Assembly (NCBI GenBank): GCA_029465975.1
Contig: CM055747.1
Coordinates: forward strand, 5,960,936 to 6,024,935
Reading direction: 5' to 3'
DNA from: Dallia pectoralis
Taxonomy: Eukaryota; Chordata; Actinopteri; Esociformes; Umbridae
DNA length: 64,000 bases
Shown here: positions 1 through 13,000 of the stretch, piece after piece
How positions within the stretch are numbered: position 1 is the stretch's first letter
Layout of the letters: every line of letters begins with the position of its first letter
The notes under the pieces: model-generated
The model's input: the letters and a program-made list of their open reading frames with translations, nothing else
What the model was told of the DNA's origin: nothing
The model's database searches: none
Program-made: the position numbers and the translations under genes

Positions 1-484
1 ATCTGTGTGTGTAAATACGTAGTTTGGAAAACAATTACAACAACACCTTTGTTTGTCGGCAATTGGACAGAGACGTGGCGGGTGGCGACGTACTGCCCCG
101 GAACGATCTCCCTGCTCACTAGCGAGTAGCGGCAGGTAATGGACAATTAGACATGCGCCTCGTATTTTTAGCCGGACCGTTTTGGACGTCAGCAAAGGTT
201 GTTGGGGGAAACGGATGCTGAGGTCGTGCGCTGGGATTCCGAACACCCCTGAGTAGCTGGCGAGGATTTAGCTGTTGTTTTTTTTGCACCTCCCACACAT
301 GAACGCATTTGCCATTAATACGCTCTCTCAAACACACAGCCTCTTCTGGGTCGCAGACAGTCTTTCGCCCTCTCTCAAATCCACGCACACGGACACACTC
401 CTGTCAGCACCTCCCACCCTCCAAGGAGTGTCCCACTGCTGATGGCAACAGATAATCTATGGGTGACCTTTGCCCCACTGAACC

Positions 485-491
<7 letters not shown>

Positions 492-519
<28 letters not shown>
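492..519. repeat. (GA)n microsatellite
   Basis: An uninterrupted run of about 14 GA dinucleotides grades into GGGA-rich sequence. It lies in presumed spns2 intron. The opposite-strand frame across it encodes a serine-leucine run, which is a by-product of the repeat. Confidence 0.9.
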
Positions 520-525
<6 letters not shown>

Positions 526-1371
526 AGCAAGGGAGAGAGTGTTTGTGGGCTCCAGCGAGAGAGTGAGATGAGAAAGTGAAAAGGAACCATCTTTGCAGCC
601 GGAAGTGGCTGTCAGTCATCATCACAGATAATAACTCAGCACTGTCAGCTGCGTTAATCATATATTTCATGAGATTTTATATCCAGACTGCCTGTCTGTA
701 ACTCTCTCCGTTAAACTAAATTCCATCTAAATATTGATCCCCGCAGAGGAAATTCGAAAAAGGCAAATAGGTTACCTGGACTGTGAAGGCAGTGTTACTT
801 GTGCTATCTCTTTAGGCAAACAACCAGCCAGTTTGCACTGTGTGTGTTTTTCAGCCCTTCAGTAAGTACGTCCCGTAGCTGGTGTTTCCATTAGCACATT
901 GCGTGACAGGCTTGGGGAGTTTGCTAATCTCTGGTCATTAATGCTTTGCTATGTATGTGCTACTTGGAATTTTCTACTAGCAATCAAGTTGGTATTTGTG
1001 TGTTGACGTTTTACCATCGGTGTGGCGACCTGGTATATAATACAAGGAAAATCTGATCTAATTCTGCAATGATTTCAGAGTTATGGTTAAGCATTGTTTT
1101 AAGGTTAGCGATTAGGAAGGTTACGGATTTTGACTTATAACTTTTCGTGTCCATGCAAGGATAGTAAAATGTAAACTGTGTGTGTGTGTGTGCACCTGTC
1201 TGTGTATTTTCTAACATGCCTGGTTTTGTTAGTGATACATGAATCTATTAAATGAGTTACTTTACATTATTGATTTGCTAATGGATGGGGGGTGATACTG
1301 TATGCTGCATGTAATGATTAGTACTCGCGCGCAACATTCAAGAGGAGCCCATGCAACACACCACGACTGCG

Positions 1372-1449
1372 GTATTCAGAAACCGTTGTATTCAGAAACC
1401 GTACTGCAGTATTCAGAAACCGTACTGCAGTATTCAGAAACCGTACTGC
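1372..1449. repeat. 21-bp tandem repeat, about 4 copies
   Basis: The core TATTCAGAAACCGT recurs four times, the last three at exact 21-bp spacing and joined by ACTGCAG. It sits in spns2 intron and explains the repeated SETVLQY reading on one strand and STVSEYC on the other. No function is visible. Confidence 0.85.
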
Positions 1450-1837
1450 GGATAGCGCCCGCTGCGCATTCTAAGCTTGCTCTCTGGAGATGAGCTATTT
1501 GCCGCTGTGATAACTTGGCGTTAGAGCTAAACGGGGCATTTTGCTGAATGAATCTCTTGTCTAATGAATCGCACACCACAGAATAAACACTGGGGATTAG
1601 ATTCACCTTGAAATAAACATATATCCAGACAAAATACAAGCTAAGTAATAATTTATTAAGTATGTATAGCATTCTAGCATTCAAAACAGTGTAACTCTAT
1701 TGAACTTTTTTTGCCAGTAAGAGGCCTGACAAGCAAGCTTTAGGCTTTAGCATATAGAAATGACACAGTATTGTGTACGATAGGTCAGCATGATCTCTAG
1801 CGCTTTAATGGGGCTTTCTTTCCGCATTTGTGAACAG

Positions 1838-4800
1838 ATATCGGACGCCCTCCAGCAGAGCTACGCTAAATCTGTGCTATGGCAGTTCCTCAGTCTGGGT
1901 TACGCCCTGATGCTCTGCCCCTTTGTCATCGTCCTGGGTGGCATGTTCTTCCTGGCGACCGCCCTCTTCTTCCTTGATGACCGGGACAAAGCAGAAGAAC
2001 AGTGAGTATTTCCCCCCCCCCACGTTGATAGTGTCAATGGTTCACATCAACATTTCTCTCATTTGCCAGGATCTCTTGTCCGGACCAACTGGGAAGCAGT
2101 ACATTGAAATTGATGGGGCAAAATGAGTTCATGCTACAGTCATTGCTAGTTAGTCAATTGAAACTGAGTTAGAGAGAATTTCGATAGAGCTGACCTTGTC
2201 CGCGTCTTGGAGATTCACACGCTCGAAAGGCTAATGTCTTCTCGTTATGAAAATGACAATGAGTTTTTTGTCGGAATATTTAAAATGACATAGAAGAAAC
2301 TAAAGCAAGACATCATACTCGACCGGGTGTTCTACACAACACTGGCTTTTCCTAGTAGTAAACAGTCTGTTGGTTCGAATTTTGGACCCCGAACTGCTGG
2401 TTTAAATCCCTCGAGCTAATAAAGCAAATGTATTGTCGTGTCACCATAATCGCTCCTGTCAGTGATTTCGGATAAGAGCTTCTGCTAAACGACTGCCGTG
2501 CAAATGCAATCAGGGAAAGAGGAAACGCATTCCAGGCTTCACAATCGACAGCGAATTGGGAGAACGTGGAGGCCGACGGCGACACGCTAATCCCGCCGAT
2601 CAGAATCGTAGCGGGTGGGATACTGCCGCGAGCACGTAGCCGCGCTGGGCCTGACAAACAGGATGCAGGGCCAGACAGGGGAGAAAGGGAGAAAGAGAAA
2701 TGCAAATAGCTAAAGCATGAGAGCACTTCTGAGGTCTCATCTTAGGAGTCCCTCGGGTCGATCGAAATCACGGCGAGCTAAAAGAGCAAAGTGCTCCGGT
2801 CACCCGACCCAAGCAGTTCCAATGCGCCGTCACGTTATTAAAGTCTGCTCAGGTTCTCTCGTATAAGCTACCGCCCAAACAGCATTTAACAACCGGACGA
2901 ACATTCCGGCTCTCTCTTTATACATCCGAGCGCGTAAAGCGCATGAGGCACGCAGAGATACCGCGAACGCGAAGCGCCGGGGTACCCGATGGCGATGAAA
3001 ATGTCAAGATGAACGCGGCCATTCGTTCTTTTGCGATGACGTTCTTCCTTTTTTACAGCCTTTCATCTTTTTTTCTTATTATTGGTAAAAAAAAAGTTTG
3101 ATTCGGTTGATGTTTTTGCGGCGCTTCGATGAAATTACTTCCTTCCTTTATAGAGAACGCCACGGGGAAATGTTTAGTCATTAACCCTTGGCGTCTGCCG
3201 CCGTTCGGTCCAAAACGTGTAGTATGTCGCTGGTAATTCCCACAATGCATTACTGCAACAGAGAAGACATTAAGAGACCAGGATCGTATTAGTTTAACTT
3301 GTTTCACCAGACGTTGGGCATTTGCTCTTAACAAGGACAAAGTGTTGATAATCAATTTTCCAGGTCACATTATTATCAGCGAGGCTGTCTAGGCCGATCA
3401 CACCAGTCTAGGTTTGCCTTCTACCAAACCAAGGGCAGATAAAATGCTTTGCCTTTAGGTCCATTGTGTGGCACTACACCTACAAATGACAATTCCTTGA
3501 AGGTCATAGACAAAGCAAAGACCCTTGGCCATCAAAACACACAGAACATAAATGTATTTATAAGTCGTGGCTAATGGTGGACCTAGGTCCTACGTCATTG
3601 CCACCCGTGCACATGTACCGCTGTGGCATGCGTTCACATCCGCCCTCTGTCCTCAAACTTACCCCGCTTGTCCAAATAGGCAGGAAAAAAAATAGCTCTG
3701 AAAAAGTATTTAAAGAAAACTAAGGCACCGATCCAGAAATGGGGTAAAAATTGCAGAACAATGATAAGAAATGCCACTTTCATGATGTTCGAATGGCAGT
3801 AGTAGATATCACTCTGCGGTTCCAACTCGACCACAGTATTGTTCCGTGTGGGCGGTCGGCACGTGTTCACTAGAGTCATATCTAACCGCGCACGAACAAC
3901 AGGGCGGAAAAGATAGGTACCGTAGAAAAGGGCTTTCTTAGGAATCGAATGACACGTCGTGCTAGTTTAAACACCACCCCGTATATGGGCGTTCGCCTCG
4001 ATTCCGCGTCAATCTAGTTCTCGGGATTTCCGTCTTTTCTCGCCTCGCTTGGACTCGACCTTGCTTTAAAATAAAAAACTGAGACACCCTTGCAGAAGGG
4101 CAAGATACAGTATGTCCAAGACACAGTTGGACATTGCTTGTGACTTTAACACAATGGCTAGTCTACTTTCCCGGCGCTAGACATCAGCCTGCCTCCGAGC
4201 TTTGCTCATGCAGGTTACAACAAACCCCAGAACCGTGTACATTATTCAGGTAACAAACGGAATACATTCATGAGCGGCGTGTGTATATCTAGAACGTTCT
4301 GAGAGGTTCCGACTGCTAAGCGTCGACCTCGGCAGCATTCTTATGTAACCCTCTTTAAATAGCACAGCACGGATGACAACAGTAGCATCCAGAGAAACAA
4401 ACTTAAACGTGCAGGCTATTCATAGCCTCGCTTATGCGCTTGAACGATTTACAAGTCTATTACCGACATGACATTCGCAGACCCCTTTCCCCCGTCTGGA
4501 TGTTCTGACGTGGGCATAGAGAGTACTGGTGCTCAGTGCGTATTCCGTCTTGCGAAGAACTTTGTTATTTTTAGGTCGTTCGCTATTTTTGGCCCGGCAA
4601 AAGGCAAGGAATAGCTGAGTGCATGAGGTGCCTCAGCTCATACCCAAGCGCACTTACAACTTACACGAGAGTCCAGATCGTCCCAATGTCCGCCTGAAGC
4701 CCAAAGAGCCATTTGAATGCCAGCAGCATGTGTGTTGTCAGAATGTTAAGCTGAAGTGAATGTGCTCAGAATCTGTGGATTGTTCCTGACTCTTCTGTTT

Positions 4801-7800
4801 TGTTTTCAGATTGGCAGCATTGACTCGACCGCCTAGCTCAGTAAAGGTACGGACAACTGCACTTCTATCTACGTTATTATCTACCACATCAAATGTTAGA
4901 TGTCAATTGAGTTCATGACGCTTGTATCCATGTACATCTTCAAAACAACCCAACGCTCATTTCAAGAGATGTAGAACAGATTAGAAGTGAAAAAAACATT
5001 TCCTTGGTTCAGTGCAAGCTGTTAAGTCAGTAAGAAACCCGCTTTAATCCTCTGCAATCTCCTTTAAAGACCTTTTCAAATAGGACATTGTGCTTTGATT
5101 CAATGGCCCTTTACAATCACTGGTGGATATTGAGGACTTTCGTGGCAATAAAATGTGCTTCTCCCTAGTTTCCATGTACTTTTAAAACGGCAAAAGCGAC
5201 CTAAGTGTCGTAACGGCACGGCGCTGATCTCGGATGCACTTGGTTGTCAAGGAGTTGCCGGGGCGCGCTTCGGCGTGTGGGCTTTGTCGACTTTGTATCT
5301 TTGGCACCGTGTCACGGTCTCGCCGCCCTCCCTTCCTCTCCTTATCAGACGTGCGCACACGTCCACCCCTCCCCACCGGTGTCGCGCTCAGACGCGCTTC
5401 ACTCAGCTTCTCACATTCACGACCAGAACCAAATAGGAGAGCGTTGCCAGCCGACTTGCCAGCAGAGGACAATGGGGGGATTCGGGATTTCAATGACGCC
5501 GGTGACCCACTGATTGCAGGGCGACAATGTGCTTCATGTTTCCTCCACTTGACTTATAAGGTTATTGCGTTCGTACATCAGGGTCAAACATGTGCCCCTC
5601 GTTTTGCGCTGTCGTCTGGGACCAATAGAGTTAGGGCTTGCTTGATACCGGTTCCCATTTAATCCGTGTGGTTTATGCCAGATATTTGTTTTTATAGATA
5701 TACAGCAACCGGCCACCCGCTTCATTTGGTAACAGGTTGGACTCCCCTTTGCCTTCAGAACTGCCTTATTTCTTGTGGCGGAGATTTAACAATGTGCTGG
5801 GAACATTCCTTAGAAATGTTGGTCCATATTGACATTATAGCATCACTCAGTGGCTGCAGATTTGTCTGCTGCACGTCCATTATCCGAATCTCCCGTTACC
5901 TCACATACCAAAGGTGCTCTGTTGGATCTGGTGTCTGTGGAGGCCATTTGAGTTACAGTGAACACATTGTCATGTTCAAGAAAGCAGTTTGAGATGGTGT
6001 GAGCTTTGTGACATTCCTCGTTATCCTGCTGGGATTAGCCATTAGATGACGGGCACAAGGAGTTAGCGGCTTAGACCACTGGACCATCATAGACCACTGG
6101 ACCAGCCATTAGACATGTTACCAGAGGGGAACTTCTTCCATCACTGGTTGAGATCATTATTACCAAGTGGCCTGGTAGCGCACGTGCACTGCTGCAGCGC
6201 TAGTTCCAATTTGTTCGGCAGCGCTTTCAGCCGTCCTGTCAAATAAAGTAGAGAAAAATTAATAAAAAAGAATGACGAGTTATAGGGCCAGTTTATACCG
6301 GACGGTGTTGATAAAGATGATGATTCTTTTCATGTCTGGATCCGAATCCCTTCAACGTCCATATCAGCCCTGACAAAGCCACCACAACACAGGCGGGGTG
6401 AATTTTAGGTGCGGGCAAACTAAATCACACTCGGGACTGAGGGGATGTTACAGCGTTCCAGTCCGCACTTACCGCTTTCTAACCAGCCTCTGGGCTGTCA
6501 TCATACTCATCACATTAGTTTTGTCCTCGTCTGAAAGGCCTGAGCAGTTCTCCTGGGTTCCGGACCCGTCCTAATTAAGAGAGTAGATGGCGGTTCGTGG
6601 AGTTGTATTGATTCAATTAAAAAAAATGTCATTCTCCCCCCATAGAGCGATTGTGCCGGCAGCTGTGCGAACACATTGATCGAAATGAACAATTGACGCA
6701 CGATTTGCGGGTAGTATATTACGGATTGTTTATTTTTCCGCTCCTGTGTGGTCGACTGTGGCGGTGGAATTAGGAGAAATCGATGAGTCTCTGCTTTCGA
6801 TAGATTGTCAACAAGGGTCTTCGGAGGGTAAACCAATCAAAACCTTGCACTTTAGACTCATGACTGTATGAGAATGCAATTTGTATGCAGTGTATCCAAC
6901 ACACACACACACACACATACAATCAATACAGTCCATGGAGGTCAGAGATCCCCGTGGGGGCTGCATCACACACGCAACCGACAGCAGGGCATGTCCTCAC
7001 ATAATCCCCTGCAATCCGGGCTGGCCAATCTTGATCCACTGCAATACAAACTGGCCAATCATAAAACACTCCCTGTTATCCGACCACCAATGCGGTGCAA
7101 GGCGGGTGCGGGGGCAGTCGACACGGTCTCTGTGTGACATTGGGTCGCCGGTAATCCAGCGGAAATGTAAACGAATCGTGGCAAGAGCGTTGTGTGTTCA
7201 TGTGGTTGAAGGGCGGATGGGGGAGAAGGAGGGAGAGAGAGAGAGTAGAGAAGAGCGATATGGACATGTGGGTGAGGGATGTTCGAATGAGGGAGGGGGG
7301 ATAGATCTGCAGTGCATCGACAGCCGTTAATCTGCGATGATGATGATGCAATCCTCCTCGATGGAGATCGGATAAGTCTGGATCCAATTAACTCTCTCCA
7401 GCGTGGTGGTGGTGGGTGGGGGGTTGGGGGTTGCTGGGGGCGGAGCTTTGTGGTCTGGCCGTAACCACGCAAGGCTCTTGATTCGCTAGACAGCCACTGC
7501 TTGTTAACCCACAGAGTTCTCCTAGTTTGTCTCGGGGCAGACCGTTCATTCAGATGGGGAGGGTTTCCATTATTGAGGACAGCCCGAACGGTGCCTCTTC
7601 ACGACCTGCTATACGACCTGTTTTTGCAGCTGTAGACCGGGAACCCAGACTCTTTTTTTCACCCCTCTATTCAACAAATGCCTGGAGTGATCAACACGGT
7701 CCTGCTGGTTCCATTTATGGTCCAAGGAGTAAAGAGAGAGGCGTACCTGACCACAGACCACACAGGACTTTAGTACTGGTAGTCCACATGGCCCGCACCC

Positions 7801-10000
7801 CCCGGCAACAGTGTGGTCTAACCTACATGGGGCACCGGTCCAGATTTGAGGCCCAGGAAGGTGATCCACCTTCAGGCAAATGTTAGGATCATGGTATGAA
7901 AGGGTGAATCCACAATACAACCCTCTTAAAAGAGATGGTTTTCCGAGAACCCGTTCAGGTGACGCTGTGTGAGGGAACCCCGATCTGTTAATCCAAGGGA
8001 CAAGGTAAACAGATATAGTTAATTACTTTGAAGAGTTCCTTAAAGAACCCTTTGCGCAACGGAAGGAATTCAGAACTGTAAGACACAAAGTAAATAATTA
8101 AAGAACCTTTGAAAGTGTTGTTCAAAATAACTTTTAAGGAGTTCCCTGACCAGATTAAACGGTTTGACCCGGTCAGGCCCAGCTTAACCATGGTGGGCAA
8201 TTGCATGAATCCAGTCAAGTCGAGGCGTTTTGTGTCCATTTGTCCCCAGTCCATCTCCCTTTACAGGCTTCCTCATCAACACCCCCTCTCAATTTGTCTA
8301 ATTGCAATTTATTCCGGCAGCACTCTCCATGATCAGCATGCGTGCCGGGCTGCACAGTTTTCCTGGCACCGGTCCTTCATCCAGGGTTTACTGAAAGCGT
8401 GTCGGAGGAGGTTCTAGTTCTGGAGAGATTCTGTAGAATTCCCTCTGTAGCATTCCTGCGCTCCACACATGCTTCAGTAGGGCTGGGGTTGTTTTGAACT
8501 CATCTTACACCTGCCATAATCAGTTTTTTTCCCTTTAGTGCGATTTTGTGCCAACGTCTGATTGAGATAAATAATCAGTGGAAGCAATTACCGACAATAA
8601 AAAGCTTGCGACTTACCAAATTTTTCGGGCTTTGTGACAACACACGCGAACACACAAAATCCCATAATCTTGTAGCGTTGAGGGTAATTACTCTGTTGTG
8701 GATGGGAGCAATGGCTGTTTCCGTGGGGACGACACAGGCATCGCATCTGTGTGTTTTACAGCGAGGGATAAACACACAGGCCCCAGACTCCTCTTTACTT
8801 ATCTTACTATAGAGCACACCCTGGCACACACACCGTGCTATAATTCAATCATCGGGGAGGAAGGGTCAAATCAGCACATAAAACAAAGAGCGTTGTTTGG
8901 GCAATGTTAGCGTTGGAGCACTGAAGCACCAGAGACTGGAGGAGTAAACGCACGGAGGCTGGCCGTGTTCTAACTAAGCGCGTGGAGGTGTTCCACAGCC
9001 GGATACGTGGTTAGATGTATTTTCAAAGCCCAGCTCTGTGGAGCGTCCAACATCACGTGGTCCTATGGACGCATATTGCATCTGAGCTTTGCAGCTCCTC
9101 CAGCGTTATCTGTGTTGCCTCACTGATTAATGGCCACCTTGCCCGGTCTGTACGTTTTGGTGGGCGGCCTTCTTTTGGCAGGTTTGTTGTGGTGCCAATA
9201 TTTCTTCAATTCTTTTCCCAAATGATTTAATGGGGTTCTGTGGTATGTTGATATTCTTCATAACCCCACCCTGATCTGTACTTCTTCACATGTTTGTTTT
9301 TGACCTGTCTGGAGAGCTCCTTTATTGTGCCACTTGCTTTGTGATGCTATTTGTTTAGTAGCGTTACACACTCTGGAGTCAGAACGGGTATATGCTGAGA
9401 TCATGTGACAGATCATGTGACAGATCATGTGACACTCAGATTGCACACAGCGGGACTTCATTTAGCTAATTTGGTGACTTCGGGGGATAATTGGTTGACT
9501 TGATTTAACTGATTATGTGAATTCTGAAGGTAATTGTTGTCTTTATTTAACTAATTATGTGAATTCGTTATCAGATTGTATTCAGTGTATTCAGCAAAGA
9601 GGTTGCCATGTGCATACAGCACTTATTTGTGTTTATTTCGTAGCATTTATTTTCTTTCATTTCACCAATTTGGACTATTTTGTGCTCGTCAAAATCTATT
9701 AAAGTTACAGGTTGTAAAGCAACAAAATAGAAAAAAAAGCCAAGCGGCCCGAGGCCATTGCCGCCCACCAGACACAGTGTGGAGGGGAAGCGTGGTTCCG
9801 TCTTCTCCCAGCGAGGTTTAGCGTGCCAGTGCCAGAGTAGAGTCACCAGACAGATGGCCCAGCCAAGCCAAGAACCATCGGAGCACTAATTACATGGGAA
9901 GTGCCTGTTGAGAGGCCGAAACCTAACCACACTCTCAATTTCCTCTGCCCTCTTCGTTTTCTCCTCCTCCTCTCTCTCATTCTCTCTCCAGGTCTCCTGA
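1838..10000 (+). CDS. spns2: Spinster-family transporter, C-terminal exons (SPNS2-like)
   Basis: Three exons encode the carboxyl end of a spinster (major facilitator) transporter; SPNS2 exports sphingosine-1-phosphate across the plasma membrane. Exon 1838-2001 follows an AG acceptor and encodes ISDALQQSYAKSV, then the last membrane helix (LGYALMLCPFVIVLGGMFFL) and a charged tail DDRDKAEEQ. It ends two bases into a codon at a GTGAGT donor. Exon 4810-4846 is only 37 nt and gives LAALTRPPSSVK, closing the split Gln codon, with donor GTACGG. Exon 9992-10000, after a long pyrimidine tract, supplies Val-Ser-stop. The ending PPSSVKV(S) resembles the SPNS2 tail, which favours spns2 over spns1 or spns3. 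The frame is kept across both introns. The earlier exons, some 450 codons, lie outside the window to the left. Confidence 0.86.
2002..4809 (+). other. spns2: spns2 intron
   Basis: A 2.8-kb intron between the transmembrane-helix exon and the 37-nt exon, bounded by GTGAGT and TTTTCAG. I see no further coding exon, RNA gene or clear transposon in it. Confidence 0.75.
4847..9991 (+). other. spns2: spns2 last intron
   Basis: A 5.1-kb intron bounded by GTACGG and a CT-rich tract ending in CCAG. It holds an (AC)n run at 6899-6916, purine/pyrimidine-skewed patches near 7200-7440, and three tandem copies of ATCATGTGACAG near 9402-9433. Several short open frames (for example 5234-5662 and 6881-7330) have no recognisable domain and overlap frames on the other strand. 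No gene is supported. Confidence 0.65.
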
Positions 10001-13000
10001 GGAGGGGCCATCCTCAGGAGAGAAGCAGAGGCTCAGAACGCTGCCGCTGATCGAGGCACCACGAGAGAGAGAGAGAGGGAGAGTCCAGCTGATCCACGTC
10101 TTTTATAACCGAGCCATCCACCTTAAACTTTGTCTCCGTCCTCTTCATCCACGGCCCTCGTGTTCACTTTATTTTGTTTCTCCACATGCCACGTGGAGCC
10201 TGATGCCGTTCAAAACTGGAACGAGGGTAGCGTCTTGCTTAACCCGATCGATGCCTCGGTTACAGCCAATCAGCTCGGCTGCTGACGGATTCCGTTTTTT
10301 ACCCGGATGCTCTAACGAGAGTTATGGGGAACCGCAGGGAGCCAATGGAAAGGGAGGAAAACCTGTCTGGCCCCTCCCCCAGTGCCATACTACTGAATGC
10401 TGAACTTGCCTGTCTGTCTATCTGTCTGTCAATCTGCACCAAGTGCCAAATCATTACATTCCGTCACATAGAGGTTACGCACTGACCGCCGTTACCATAG
10501 CAACTCTATAATCAGGGAGTCGCCGGTGAATACGTTCAGTTCCCACGTCTCTACGACCACCGTGATGGACAGGCCCGAAGATCCATCCGTTCGGCCTTAA
10601 ACGTTGAACTTTTACCTCGGCGATGCGGCGCGGGCTGGTATCTCCGTGTTATCTCTCCTCCCGTGGTCTTCATTGTGTATGTTTTTCGGCACGGCGAACT
10701 GTGATCAGTAAGTGATCAGAAAGAACCCTTTCTTCTGTGTGTCGCTGCTGTAGTCGTCCTTTTTGTGATTTTTTTTATACTACTATGTGATGAATATGAA
10801 ACTAGAGGTAATTCTTAACTGCCTGTGATTGTTTCTGTTGGCTGAAGGCGAGGGCAGCCAAGCTCATTGATTTTAAAGACACTGGACTAGTTAATATGCT
10901 ATAGGAATTCTGACGTACACGTTTTTATATCCCGAAAATGTCAATGCTCCACATCACCCAACAGAAGCAGTTCTGAAGGGGTTAACGATATTACTTTTTT
11001 TACCCTGCAAAAGAAAGCCAGGCATTCTGTCCAGTCGAACGATCTCGGCTCTTCGGTTTTTAGTTTCCGGGGGGGACACACCACCCACATTGAGAGACGG
11101 CGAGACGGCGAGATATGGTCCGAGTTACCTTTTAACAGGAGATACAATCCACCATCCCCAACCAGATACAATAGCAGTCTTTGTGTAGACGCGGGGATTG
11201 TTTTACCTCTTCATTTGTAAGATACCCCGTCCCTGGCAGGTGGGAGTGAACAGGACCCCTTAATGAACGTTAGCCCCAGTCGATAGGAGTCGCAAGTTAA
11301 TTAACCACAGACAAGGAACCTTTGGAAAGGGAATCACGTAACCTCCGGGTTAATAGGAAATGGTGGGTTAATATTCATGAAAGAGGATTGAAGATGAGGA
11401 ATCCCGTTCGCAAACAGCCAAGAAACTTGTTATCTGCGTAAAAATCTGCCTCTATCACAACACCAATATTGTAATAATGTAACAAAAGCACGAGTTTTAA
11501 TCATCGACTAGTTGTTGTGTCGCGTTAGGTATAAAAGAGCGGTGGTTTGCAAGAATAAGGAATGAAATATACCTATTTTATTGCTTCCTTATTACATTTT
11601 TCAGATTTACAAGCTATAGAATATGCCCTACTGTTTCTGTCATACAGGAGCAGGTCTTTCTATGCATCTGTTCCGCATTCATTGTTTAAAGTTCCTGCAA
11701 TATTTCGCATATATACCGCTATGCCGATGACACGAAGGCAATAATCGCGTTCAGAAAGAACAATGTACTGTAAAACAAAAAACAAACAGAAAAAACGTTC
11801 CACCGAACACAATCGATATGTGTTTGTCTTTTGTCTATTAGAAGTACCTCGCAGAACCTGACGCGACTGTAATTTTTTTACGAAAGTCGTTACATATTGA
11901 ATAAGAGCGGAGACATATTTGCAATTGTTGTCGTGTTGATGTACACAGGTCAGACTCGCCTCTGAAATATTTCCGCGATTAAGGGCAGGTGTGTAAGTGG
12001 TGGACAGTTGAATGACCAGCTCAAACATTGCAAAAACCACACAACTATTGGCTAAATGCTCCTGTCCGTTAACAAATAGGCGGGGTATGGGGTGAGCCTG
12101 CTGCCACTATTGGATTAGAGCAGCGCTCTCACCCGACACTCACAATTCCTCAGAGACTAACTGTCTAATATATTCACCTCCATATAAACCGTGTTGGGCG
12201 TTCCTAAGATAGCTTATTCCAGTTTGTTGTTATGCTACAACGTTAGCGACAAGTCATAAGAAAATAATGAGCAAATGTAAATAGTTAATTATGTTTTTAC
12301 AAATGTGGTGGCATTGGCAAGTCTTGTGCCAGGAGAGCAACTTATCGCTCATCTGAAAAGTGAAAAGTAGACAACTTCAACCAGTTTTATTCTATATACA
12401 ATTTAATAAATGCCTCTGCACACAACGTAAAGTAGCTGGCCAGTAAAATATAATATTCTGAAATAATGGACTTGTGCAATACTCAATTCACTACAATATT
12501 TTCCCCATGAATTAAACTGGACTTTAAAGTCACAAGTCACAAAAATCACCTCAAAATCTCTTAACCTGAAAATCACTCAAGAGGATGAAGTGAATCGCGT
12601 ATTAACGCAGAGCGTCTTGCTGCAAGGCTTTCTGGGAATTACGATTGAGACACTCAACAGTTCTGTTGTCAGGGTTACGCCCGCGTCAGTCCTGCACACA
12701 GATTCGTTTTTTACAGTGTGTAATTACCCTGTATCCAGACATCTGCGCAGATAGACTGCAGGGGGCACTTGAGCCCTTTTCACCCCAGACTCAAGTGCCC
12801 TTTTTGCCCATCGCAAATTGGACCGCGCCACTCGGACAGACGGCCACACATCGTTCGTCTGCATAACGCGCCTCGCGATGACTCACCGTCACGAGGAAGT
12901 CCTTTTTCGTCTGAAGGTCCACACACTGCCCGGGTTGTTTCGAAGATTAAAGGCGTGTTTGTTTTATTTCATGTGATTGCAGGCGATACTTTATAGAAAT

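Larger units (their letters stand above)
1..1837 (+). other. spns2: spns2 intron (upstream part)
   Basis: This stretch lies directly upstream of the first recognisable spns2 exon and reads as intron. I looked for an earlier spinster exon ending in the conserved glycine-rich segment before ISDALQQ and did not see one, so the remaining exons should lie left of the window. It contains a GA microsatellite near 492-519, a short TG run near 1177-1192 and a 21-bp tandem repeat near 1372-1449. Short open frames here have no family signature. Confidence 0.6.

Noticed and set aside
5155..5725. Several overlapping open frames of 89-142 codons on both strands in the spns2 intron
   Set aside because: They overlap in several frames, have no recognisable domain, and lie in GC-richer intron where stops are rarer.
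7059..7472. A 137-codon minus-strand frame rich in Pro and Ser
   Set aside because: It arises from a purine-rich, low-complexity stretch in the spns2 intron and has no family signature.
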